DNA of 64,000 bases. It comes from Lepas anatifera (Eukaryota > Arthropoda > Thecostraca > Lepadidae). The DNA is taken from the NCBI GenBank assembly GCA_034440635.1, contig JAOTON010000391.1, positions 248,001-312,000 of the forward strand. Reading direction: 5' to 3'. This document shows, piece after piece, positions 54,007 to 64,000 of this stretch (its first letter is position 1; each line of letters begins with the position of its first letter). Both the position numbers and the translations under genes were made by a program. Below the pieces are notes generated by a model. It saw only the letters and a list, made by a program, of their open reading frames with translations. It searched no databases and was not told the origin of the DNA.

Positions 54007-54498
54007 GTTGCAAAATCATCCACAAATTACCTCGATAATCTTTATGGCTTAGAAATCTGGGGCAATACCTTCAAATACAGATTAGACAAAATTTTACTGC
54101 TTCAGAAGAAAATGATAAGAACAATTGATCATTCGGACAGGCTCGCCCACTCTGCCCCTATTTTCAAAAAATACTGTGTACTTAAAATCCATGACCTAGT
54201 TCAATTTGTTAACTTCAACTTCCTCCATAAAGCAATAACCGGTACTCTACCTACACCTTTAAAAGACTTAATCTACGTCCGAAACCCGTTAAATCTGCAG
54301 AGGCAGGTCCACCAGAATAGTCATTTTTCTGTCCCTTTTGCTCCAACAATGTATAGAAAATTGTCACTGTTCATTGCTGCCCCCCGAAGCTGGAACCAAA
54401 TTATCGCCTCTAAAATTCGAAATATCAACGATATCCCCCGCAGTAAAACGTTCTTCAAAAAGGTTGTGAAGAAAATATTTATTGATAATTATGTATAG
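54007..54498 (+). pseudogene. LINE reverse-transcriptase C-terminal fragment
   Basis: The frame is open from 54007 to the TAG at 54496-54498. It shows LYGLEIWGNT, LLLQKKMIRTI, SAPIFKKYCVLKIHDLVQ and FLHKA, the usual order at the end of CR1/L2-type non-LTR retrotransposon ORF2. The start is missing (5'-truncated). A purine-rich tail (GAAAGAAAGAAA) follows the stop. Clade assignment is approximate. Confidence 0.75.
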
Positions 54499-54709
54499 AA
54501 AGAAAGAAACTGAGTAAAAGAAGGAACATTAAAACTGTCCTCTTTCGTTAAGGATAGTGGTTGGCGCAGGCGTTAAAAGGTAGTTTATCTTAGAAGGGAT
54601 TTTTTTCTTCTTCATATAATTGAGGTTGTTAGGTCAGAAATTAGCGAAAATGAGGAAGGCATCACAGGCCACCACTTATAGCATGATTCTAATAATTTGA
54701 TATTAAAGC

Positions 54710-55310
54710 AGAGCCATCATGAGTAGGTCGGCTATCGGCGTCAACACAGGCATGCCTCCGGCACCCTGCTGCCCCTTCCTGAGTGTCCTCCCCAACAGCG
54801 CTGCGTTGTGCCCAAATCTCACCGAACGCTCTCTACATCTCACGCGGCGCCAAATGCTTCTTTCCTCTCCCTCCTCGGCTAACTTTTTCTCTTCGCTTCG
54901 CAGGTGCATGCTGCTGGGTCTTTCGTGGCCGTCGTGGTCGCCTCTGGGTGACGACGGGCTGCGCCCACTACCCCTTCCCCCTTCTCAGAGGCGGCGCCGC
55001 TGTACCCTCGCGCCAGTATCGTGGCCCTCTATCGGGAGCTGGCCACACTCGGCCAGTAACGATCCTTGTGTGCCATCCGCTCGATGGCGCTGGGGTGGCA
55101 TCGCACGTGGTCCGCCTGCAGCGGCTTGTGGTGTGCGTTGGTGGGCTTTCAATCCCTGATGTAATTGACGTGTGCCCTTGAGATGATTGATGACTGGTAC
55201 CGATCTATTGTACGCCACCCAATCCCCGTCTTTATTTTACGTTATTTAATTTTTTTATTTCTCCATTAACCTTTTTTTATTATTATATTCATTTCACCAT
55301 GTCATGTCCC
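54710..55310. repeat. Dispersed GC-rich repeat, copy 2
   Basis: Partner of 43123-43760, with the same order of anchors (GGCGTCAACACAGGC, GCAGGTGCATGCTGCTG, GATGGCGCTGGGG, TTTATTTTACGTTATTTAAT). The 146-codon plus frame at 54719 is not conserved in the other copy, which argues against coding. Confidence 0.5.
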
Positions 55311-55689
55311 ACCATCTCAGCGGCTGCAAATGAGTGATGTCTGATGAGGATAATTAATACTGACGATGATGCCAAGCGAGAGGGGTGAGGGGAGTGCACC
55401 TGTGAGATAGCAGATGTGTTTCTTGGGAATTACTGCAATGTTTTAATTTACGTAGCTGTGTATGCCTTATGTATGTTTTTTATACTGGCAATATATGTGT
55501 ATGGATACATAACAGTGTTTGACAATTAAGCCGCACCGCGTGTTCGCACAGAAAACTCGTGAAGCGAGCAAATACTTACTACAGGGTACCAGTCAGATAG
55601 GCCAGATAATTCATAATTTCACGATACTTCATGTACCACAATAAACCAACAAAGTATTGAATTAACAAAGAAAATTAGAGCTCACTTCA

Positions 55690-55910
55690 GGGGACGCGCA
55701 GTCTCGCCAGCTCAGACGCAGCCATCTGACGACGGCGCAGAAGCGCTGCGCGCTCGAGCACTCGGTGACGTCACAGCCCCGCAAGTCCCCAGCCCCGCGG
55801 CGGCGGGAACAGCTGACCGGTCAGTAACCCAAGCCGCGCCGGGGCAAGGTCGCACCCAGCGCTCCCGAGGAGGGCTGCACCGGCCCCTTCACAGCGGATG
55901 TAACGGAAGT
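55690..55910. promoter_or_regulatory. CpG-rich patch with CRE-like site, possible promoter
   Basis: About 220 GC-rich bases in AT-rich surroundings. It includes TGACGTCA at 55766-55773 and, on the minus strand, an ATGGCTGCGTCTGAG start whose short frame stops just before a GTGAGC donor. It may be a promoter with a non-coding first exon or simply a repeat. No linked gene was found; 55911-57185 is otherwise featureless. Confidence 0.25.
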
Positions 55911-57189
55911 TAGCACAGGTTCAGCACAGATTTAGCACCGATTCGTATTCAGTCCACACTTAACTCATTACAAAAAAGAGTTATTTCTGATCATAGAGGA
56001 CACAAAAAGAAACAAAAATATGTTTTTCGCATCATCTTTATCCTTCAAAAATATCCACCAATCATTTTAGTCATGGGGTCCATAGAAGCCCCACTATGAC
56101 ACTTTGAAAATTTTGGCGAATAGGGCGGACCAGACCCCGTTCAAGTTGTCTGGCAGCATTACGTCATCATGGCTGGAGAGGCACAACAGTTACTATGCAG
56201 GGCATTGGAGAAATTGCACTTTTTCGAAGCTCTAAATAACCTATTTTAGAACTGTATCAACAAAACTTATATGGTTGAACAGAAAGCTAAAATATTTTTA
56301 TTTGTGAAACCATCAGACGTTTTGCAAAAACTCCAGTGAAGAATATTAGTTTTACAAATTTTCCAGGGCGTGTCAAAATAACGACAGGTTCAGCACTAAC
56401 AGCTGTTTGCAGTAAGACTAATCTCGATTTTAGTTGGCTATTGATTTCTGACCTTTGATTGGCTGTTAGTGGTACCTGCAGCAGAAGACAATAAACACCG
56501 GTGATCTCTTAAGCAAAGGTAAACTTATTTCTCTCGGCTATTAAGTAGGCCTGAGTTGGTCAATTAAATGCATGCCTTTTCAACAAATTCTTTGAAGTGT
56601 TATGATTTTTCATTAGATTTACGTAGAATACGCTGCTCGCCGTTGAGATCAAGGTTACTGTCAAATGGGGGAAACAAGTTGATTTCGATTTATACTAGAT
56701 TGCTGCCAAGTACGCCCAAACTTGGTATGTTCCAGCTGATCCTTCCAAAAACTTAAAGGAATCTCCTGGAACTTAGTAGGAAAGGGCGGTGACGTCATCA
56801 TGGGAGGACTATATTTAGTAGAAAACTTGGTTGTACCCGTAGTTAAAGTACCCTGGGGTGGACTACTTCGATTTTCTTCAAAATTGGTATATAGCACCTT
56901 CATACCAGAAGGATAAGTCTGGCTGAAGAAGATGCCCGTTGCATTGATGAAGAGGGCCCCTAAAGGGGCCTCGAATATTCAAATACCCTATTATCCACCA
57001 ATCAATAGGCCTGTTATTGCTGTTGGGTCGCCGCCGCCGTCCAAAAACGCTGAGGTTTAGCCTTGCATACCTGCTTTTATTGCTGGATGCAATAGGTAGC
57101 GGTTGCTGCCGAGCGGACAACATTATCAGCGACCTCTCCCAAAAACCCTCCTCTATATGCCTCTTCATCGAAACTCTCTTCCGCTCTCC

Positions 57190-58441
<1,252 letters not shown>

Positions 58442-59183
58442 GATAAACCCCACAATCCCTCTGCTGTTTCACCCCAATATTCTAAACACATCTTAATAGC
58501 TTCTACGCCTTTGGCCGCCGTACACAACAATGCATCACGTACCATCCCTAGAAACCCCCCACTAAAGTTTGCCCTACCCACAACATATCTATGACCTATA
58601 CAAATTGACGGATTCTATCAAAGCAATGGCTAGTATGACTGTAATTTACCGACAAATGGCGTCCTCCGAGTTCACCGAGGCGGCGGCCCCACCAACGCGT
58701 CCGGCTCCTCTCGTCCAAAACCCGCCGCTGGACCTCTGGCTCTGAACCCACCATACAATATCATTATTAACTGATAATTTAACAGTTGGCTCGCGATGGG
58801 TACATGACAAAGCGGGGAGGAGGCCAACTCCCCCGACCGCGCCACAACCGCCAACTTACTGGAAAATAGAATCGCTATCGAACAATACAGAAATCACTCG
58901 CCAGACATATTTCAAGAATTTAGACGGGTCGCATTTCAACACCTGTTAAGTTCATTCATTACTTACATGGCAGGGACGATATTAATAAAAAAACACCGGG
59001 CCGCGGCCTCTCTCCTCAATCCTGCTATCTCGATCGACAACAATGCCACCTCGCGTGCAGACAAACAAACACCGTTTCTAAGGTGACGCCGCCTAGGCAA
59101 CCAGTACCTGATTTGAAGTCTATAGTAAAATTGACACGTGTTTTTTGCCTGGACCCCTCAGTGAACAGAACCAATGTGCCGTG

Positions 59184-60720
59184 CAGGGGTGTAATTTTCT
59201 ATCTCTTTGGGGGTGCCTGAGCACCCCCAATCCTAAGTCGAGCACCCCCAATCATGTACTGAGCACCCCCAATACATGTGCCGCCCCTGACTTATAACTG
59301 CTACCCTGAAGAGTGTCACGCTATCTCATCACTGCCACCCTGATTCGTGCCGCCCCTGTCAAGTTTTCCCGTCCCGAGTTCATTACTTCTACTCTGATTG
59401 GTTCCACCTCCAGCTAATCAATGCCTCCTGACTTATCATTTTCCTTGATTTATGACGCCACATCACTGCCGCCCCTGCCTGATCACTGTCGCCAAAAATT
59501 AAGCACTGCCGCCCCCCTTCTCCGGATGATTACTGCCGCCTTTTGTTCATCAGTGATCAGCTGGCTGATCACTGACACCCCTGCTTTATCACTGCCGCCT
59601 TGATTCATGCCGCCCCTGGCTAAACACCCCGGTTTACTTCAACACCCATATACTTTCCCCTCCTGGTTAGTCACTGTTGCCCATCGAATCATCATCGCCG
59701 CCCCCGGCTGATCACTGCCGCCCCTCGTTCACCATTACCGCCCCTGCCTGATTACTGCCGCCCCCTCACTGATCATTGCGGCCCCCTGACGGATAATTGC
59801 CGCCCCTTGACTGCTAACTGCCGGCCCTGGCGGATGACTGCCGCCCCTGGCGGATAACTGCCGCCCCCTGGCAGATCAATGCCGCCCCTTAGCAGATCAC
59901 TACCGCCCACTGACTGCTAACTGCCGCCCCTGACTAGTCACTACCGCCCCTGGCTGATCACTGGCGCCCCTGACTGATCACTGCCGCCTCTGGCTGATCA
60001 CTGCCGCCTCTTGACTGATAACTGCCGCCCCTTGGATGTTGACTGCCCCCCCTGGCTGACTACTGCCGCCCCCTGGCTGATTATTTCCGCCCCTTGGCTG
60101 CTAACTGCCGCCCCTGGCTGACCACTACCACCCCTGGCTTATCATTGCCGCCACCCTGACTGAAAACTGCCGACTCTTGGCTGATAACTGCTGCCCCTGA
60201 CTGATCACTGCCGCCCCTTGACTGATAACTTCCGCCCTTGGCTGTTAACTGCCGTCCCTGGCTGACCACTGCCGCCCCTGGCTGATAACTGCCGCCCCCT
60301 GGCAGATCACTACCACCCCCTGTCTGATAACTTTCGTCCTTGGCTGATCACTGCCGCCCCTGGCTAATCACTGCCGCCCCCTGGCTGATCATTGCCGCCC
60401 CTGGCTAATCACTGCCGCCCCCTGGCTGATCATTGCCGCCCCCTGACTGAAAACTGCCGGCCCTTAGCTGATAACTGCCGCCCCCGGCGGATTGATAAGT
60501 GCCACCCCCAGCTGATAATTGTTGCCCCTGACTGATAGCTGTCGCCGCTTGACTAATACATTCCGCATCTTGGCTGCTAACTGCCGCCCCTTGGTTGGTA
60601 ACTGCGGCCCCTGACTGATCACTGCCGCCCCTGGCTGATCACTGCCGCCCCTGTTTGATAACTGCGGCCTCCTGGCTGATAACTGCCGCCCTTGACTGAT
60701 AACTGCCGCTACTGGTTCAT
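59184..60720. repeat. CACTGCCGCCCCTGGCTGAT minisatellite with an element-like left end
   Basis: The left end CAGGGGTGTAATTTTCTATC resembles termini at 37735 and 38566. Three GAGCACCCCCAAT units follow, and then from about 59280 units of about 20 bases (CTGCCGCCCCTGGCTGATCA). The right border is lost at the palindrome at 60724. Most likely another element carrying its own tandem array. Confidence 0.8.
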
Positions 60721-60723
60721 TAT

Positions 60724-60804
60724 ACTAAATTTCAGGATTCGACCAAGGAGCCACATTCCCTTTAAAGGGAATGTGCCACCTTGGTTGAATCCTGAAATTT
60801 AGTG
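60724..60804. repeat. 81-base near-perfect palindrome centred on TTAA
   Basis: Arms CACTAAATTTCAGGATTC and its inverse, meeting at CACATTCCCTTTAAAGGGAA at 60753-60772, with a few mismatches. Read as the termini of two TTAA elements in inverted orientation sharing one TTAA at 60762-60765. Confidence 0.75.
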
Positions 60805-62389
60805 TAATTAGGGGAACTTTTAGCCAAAAATCAAGGAAGTGGCCATTATTTCTCTAAAAATGTACAATAAGCTCAATATTTTGATTTTTAAATGCTCTTG
60901 TAGGGAAATGAATAAATATCTGCCTGCGGATGTCATGATCTGGTTACGCTACCATATTCAATAGGCTTCAAGGGCTTCAATTGGCTGATACCGTGACGTC
61001 AGCATATGTCGTCACTCTAAAAGCTGAAAACAGGGGCCTGCTGCTAAGGGTACATGTGGGGTACATTTCAAGAAGTTTTTAGTTTTTCTCTACGGAAATT
61101 TTGAGTTTCAAGACAAATGATATATAGAGTAGGGGAGACCGGGGCAAAACGGACTTTGGGGCAAAACGGATTTTAGTTGTTTCGGTATGTTGCTGGTGTT
61201 TTCACCTAGATTTTAGAGGATGAACTACTACTTTAGACAAAGGAGGTCAGAAAATAGCGTGTATATCGTCTGTTAGCGGCATCATTTTGACGCGAGCTGG
61301 CTGGCGAGGATTTTCCTGTAAGTATTACGATATTTACAAGTTTTAAATCTTCGTTTTTTCGAGTGAAAAGCTGAGTTCAGTTCTGATGGTGATATGTACG
61401 AATAAGTGGCATTATAGGCTTAGGGTAAGGGTAATTTCAAATCTCAAAGACTGCTATTTTCCCGACACGTAAAAACTTGAATCGGAGTATCTGTGGGGCA
61501 AAACGGACGGGGCAAAATGGACCAATGGTGTAAAATGGTCTAATGGTCTGGTTTACCCCAATCACTGAGGATAATTTGTTATGTAGTTTGTTATTGTAGT
61601 AAGGTCACAGAAACAGCAAGAAAACAGGGCAGGAGCGAGTCCAGGGTGGGCGGCAGTTTTGTTCCAAAACGAAAGCAGGCTAAAATTTTAACTGATTTAA
61701 AAGATGTTGATGCTTTAACGAAAACATGATGTTTTTTCGCCATATTACCGAGGCGCCCAGAGATGTGGATTTATATATCTTTGGGGGTGCTCAAGCAAAG
61801 TACAATGACAACAGGTCATACTGTTCGTTTTGCCCCTTTCTGAAAGCTATTTTGCCCCAGGGTTGGGGCAAAACGGACAAAAAACATTAGCTGATATATT
61901 TTACTGCCATGTTTTCCACATTAATTTTTCAAGTTGATACTCTTACATTAGTTACACAATTCATTAGGCTATGCCAGGGTGTATAGTTTAAAATTTTCGG
62001 CCCGCCATTGAGCTTACTATGTTAGAAAAACACTTAGGGTGTCCGTTTTGCCCCGGTCTCCCCACGGGGTTTTCCGACATGCCTTACAACTTGGCTATCT
62101 CTCACACATCACCCTCACACATCATAGAGGTGTGTTGTCCTCTAAACCTTGAGCTTTCCGATTTGAAATATTTAGCGATTTGTAAACACAATTTGTATCA
62201 GGATTTTTTAATTCCGCTTTTCTGCCATGTATTAAACTGCTGACGAAGGCCGGAAATACAGGTCGAAAGCTCCTTCAATTTGTTTAAACTCGAGTGGAGA
62301 AAGTCCTAACAACGAACGAATTATTTACGACTCCGCTATGTCATTGGCTATCTCAGTTAAAATCACGTTATAAAGGTGCCACATTCCCC
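60766..62389. mobile_element. TTAA element C (1.6 kb), hosting another inverted-repeat element
   Basis: Left end AGGGAATGTGCCACC; right end, inverted, GGGGAATGTGGCACC. TTAA at 60762-60765 and 62390-62393. It contains the element at 61132-62063. No coding capacity recognised. Confidence 0.65.
61132..62063. mobile_element. Inverted-repeat element with GGGGCAAAACGGAC motif
   Basis: Perfect 23-base terminal inverted repeats at 61132-61154 and 62041-62063 (core GACCGGGGCAAAACGGAC). The GGGGCAAAACGGAC word also recurs inside at about 61165, 61495, 61508, 61830 and 61864 in both orientations. No target duplication could be assigned. Confidence 0.7.
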
Positions 62390-62481
62390 TTAAATCCTTT
62401 GCCTTCATTTCAATCTCCATCCACTCTGCAATACTGAAGGTAAAATTCAACCCCACAAAACTGATACACTTCGATCGTGGA

Positions 62482-64000
62482 CAGAGGCGCAGCCAGGGGG
62501 CACGTGCCCCCCATCGGTGCCGGAGTGCCCTTTGATCGCTAGGGGTGTACCCCGTTTGTGCTGTGCCGCTCGAAATTTATTGCCCAACGCCGTCGAACCT
62601 AGATGCAATTAAATCACATATAGCGATTAAAGCTATTTTTACAATTTGGTACCTTTTTTGGTCAGCTAAGACATTCTGTCGCCTTTCCAAGCACCCACGG
62701 AGAGTATGGGTACGTAATCCATGACCAGCTAATGCCTCATCGTCGCCAATAATCGTACCAGCGGAGCTAATCTGGTGCCCCTTGATCCCATCTGGTGCCC
62801 ACTGAGCTGGTCTTGGCCACTTGAGCTGATCACGTGCCCTCTAAGCTGATCTGGTGCCCGTTGAGTCAATCTGGTGCCCCTTGAGCAAATAATTGTGCCT
62901 TTTGAATCTAGCTGATGCTCTCTTAGTCTGATGCCTCCGAGCTCGCCTGGTGCCCTATTAGCTGTTTTAGTGCCCCTTGAACTGATCTGAGCCCCCTGAG
63001 CTGATCACATGCCTCGCAGAGTTGATCTACTGTCTCCTGAGCCAATATGGTGCCTCTTGAGCTTCTCAGGTGCTCCCTGAGCTGGTTATTGATGTCTTCT
63101 AAGATGATTGGTGTGGTTGGTGCACCCTGAGCTGATTTTGTGTTCTCTGAGCTGATATATGCCCCTGTTTTTGTTTGGGGGCTAGGAGCTGATCTGGGCT
63201 CCCGGGCTGATCAATCTGGCTCCCCCTGAACAAATATGTTTCCCCATGTGCTAAACTAATGCCCCCTAAGTCTAACTGGTGCCTCCTTAGCCAAAATGTT
63301 GCCACCTGAGCCCATCTCATGCCCTCTGAGCTTGCCTAGTGCCCCTGAGCTAGTTTGGTGCCCCATAAGCCAATATAGTGCCCTTTAAGCTGATTTGGGC
63401 TTCCTGAGTTGATTAAGTAATTTCCTCAGCAGCTCTGGGCCCTTGTGCCCACTGAGGCTGATGAGGGTCCCTGAGCTGGTATGGGGCTCCTGGGCTGATT
63501 AAATGCCTCCTGACTTGGTCTAATACCTCCAAGATGATCTGTGCCCCTGAGCTAATCGGGGACCACTGAGCTGATCACTTACCCTCTCTGAGCTAATATG
63601 GTGTTCCCTGAGCTGATTTAGACCCCTGCTCTGGTCTGGGGACTAGTAGCTTATCTGGGCCCTCAAGCTGATCGATCTGGTGCCCCCTGAACAGGTATAT
63701 TGTTCCTGAGCTAAACTAATGCCTCCTGAGTTGATCTGGTGCCTAATGTTTCATCATTGTGCCTCCTGAGCCCATCTGATGCCCTATGAGCTAGTCTGGT
63801 GCCCCCTGAGCTAATATGATGCAAGGCCCTATGAGCCTATCTGCGGCCCATTGAGCTAGTCTGATGACCCCCCCATCTTTGGGGCCACTGAGCTAGTCTA
63901 GTCCCGGGCCAAGCATGAGCTGCTCGGGGGGGGAGGCTCTGATCAACACTAGGGGCCCCCTGAGTTGGTCTTGAATAGACGGAGAATAAGAACTTAACTC
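62482..64000. mobile_element. hAT-like element D2 with GAGCTGATCTGGTGCCCC array, running off the window
   Basis: The left end CAGAGGCGCAGCCAGGGGGC resembles the other CAGxGGCGTAGCCAGG termini. From about 62760 to 63960 the interior is the same minisatellite as at 22008-22745, ending with the same TCTTGAATAGA...GAATAAGAAC block. Segments near 63190 and 63660 repeat each other (GAGCTGATCTGGGC...TGATC(A/G)ATCTGG), a higher-order period of about 470 bases. The right end is outside the window. Confidence 0.6.

Noticed and set aside
54719..55159. 146-codon plus-strand gene
   Set aside because: GC-rich repeat present also at 43123-43760, where the frame is not kept.

Overview
The window is eukaryotic and almost certainly arthropod, most likely crustacean, although the species cannot be fixed from the sequence. 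The evidence is a spliced chitinase with a peritrophin-type chitin-binding domain, a Jagunal gene of insect type, and a secreted proline-rich YVPP protein whose first exon encodes only Met-Lys, a split common in arthropod cuticle genes. There is no bacterial-style gene packing. Almost all long open frames are repeat artefacts.

Genes. (1) Plus strand, 607-12209: the last four exons of a GH18 chitinase (end of catalytic domain, Pro/Thr linker, CBM14 split over two exons), poly(A) signal at 12293. (2) Minus strand, 17417-13982: jagunal, four of its exons, tail-to-tail with the chitinase; the N-terminal exon was not found. (3) Minus strand, 33948-32955: a complete two-exon secreted YVPP-repeat protein with a TATA box. 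(4) Plus strand, about 41910-42245: two phase-matched exons and a poly(A) signal for a small unrecognised protein. All are separated and interrupted by repeats.

Mobile DNA dominates. Many hAT-like non-autonomous elements can be delimited by terminal inverted repeats plus 8-bp target duplications: 4478-4743, 5531-10977 with 7209-10237 nested in it, 20701-20899, 39541-39783, 44207-44716, 44919-45089, and 45684-51810 with 46891-48643 nested in it. TTAA-flanked piggyBac-like elements lie at 17960-18977, 18982-19756, 26375-27402, about 48868-49965 (in 45684-51810), 52892-53225 (truncated) and 60766-62389. There is a solo LTR (11090-11542), a 5'-truncated LINE with an 11-bp target duplication (22768-24263), a second LINE fragment (54007-54498) and two tRNA-derived SINE-like copies.

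Tandem repeats are the other main component: 30-bp arrays at 2255-3908 and 39813-41190, a 38-bp array in a jagunal intron, a 28-bp array at 31023, 18-30-bp arrays inside several hAT-like elements, a (CT)n/decamer tract at 57190-58440, and a 20-bp-type array at 59280-60720. The least expected pattern is the recurrent pairing of hAT-like termini with private minisatellites, together with elements dense in the nuclear-receptor half-site AGGTCA. No autonomous transposase, CRISPR array, rRNA or canonical tRNA gene was recognised.
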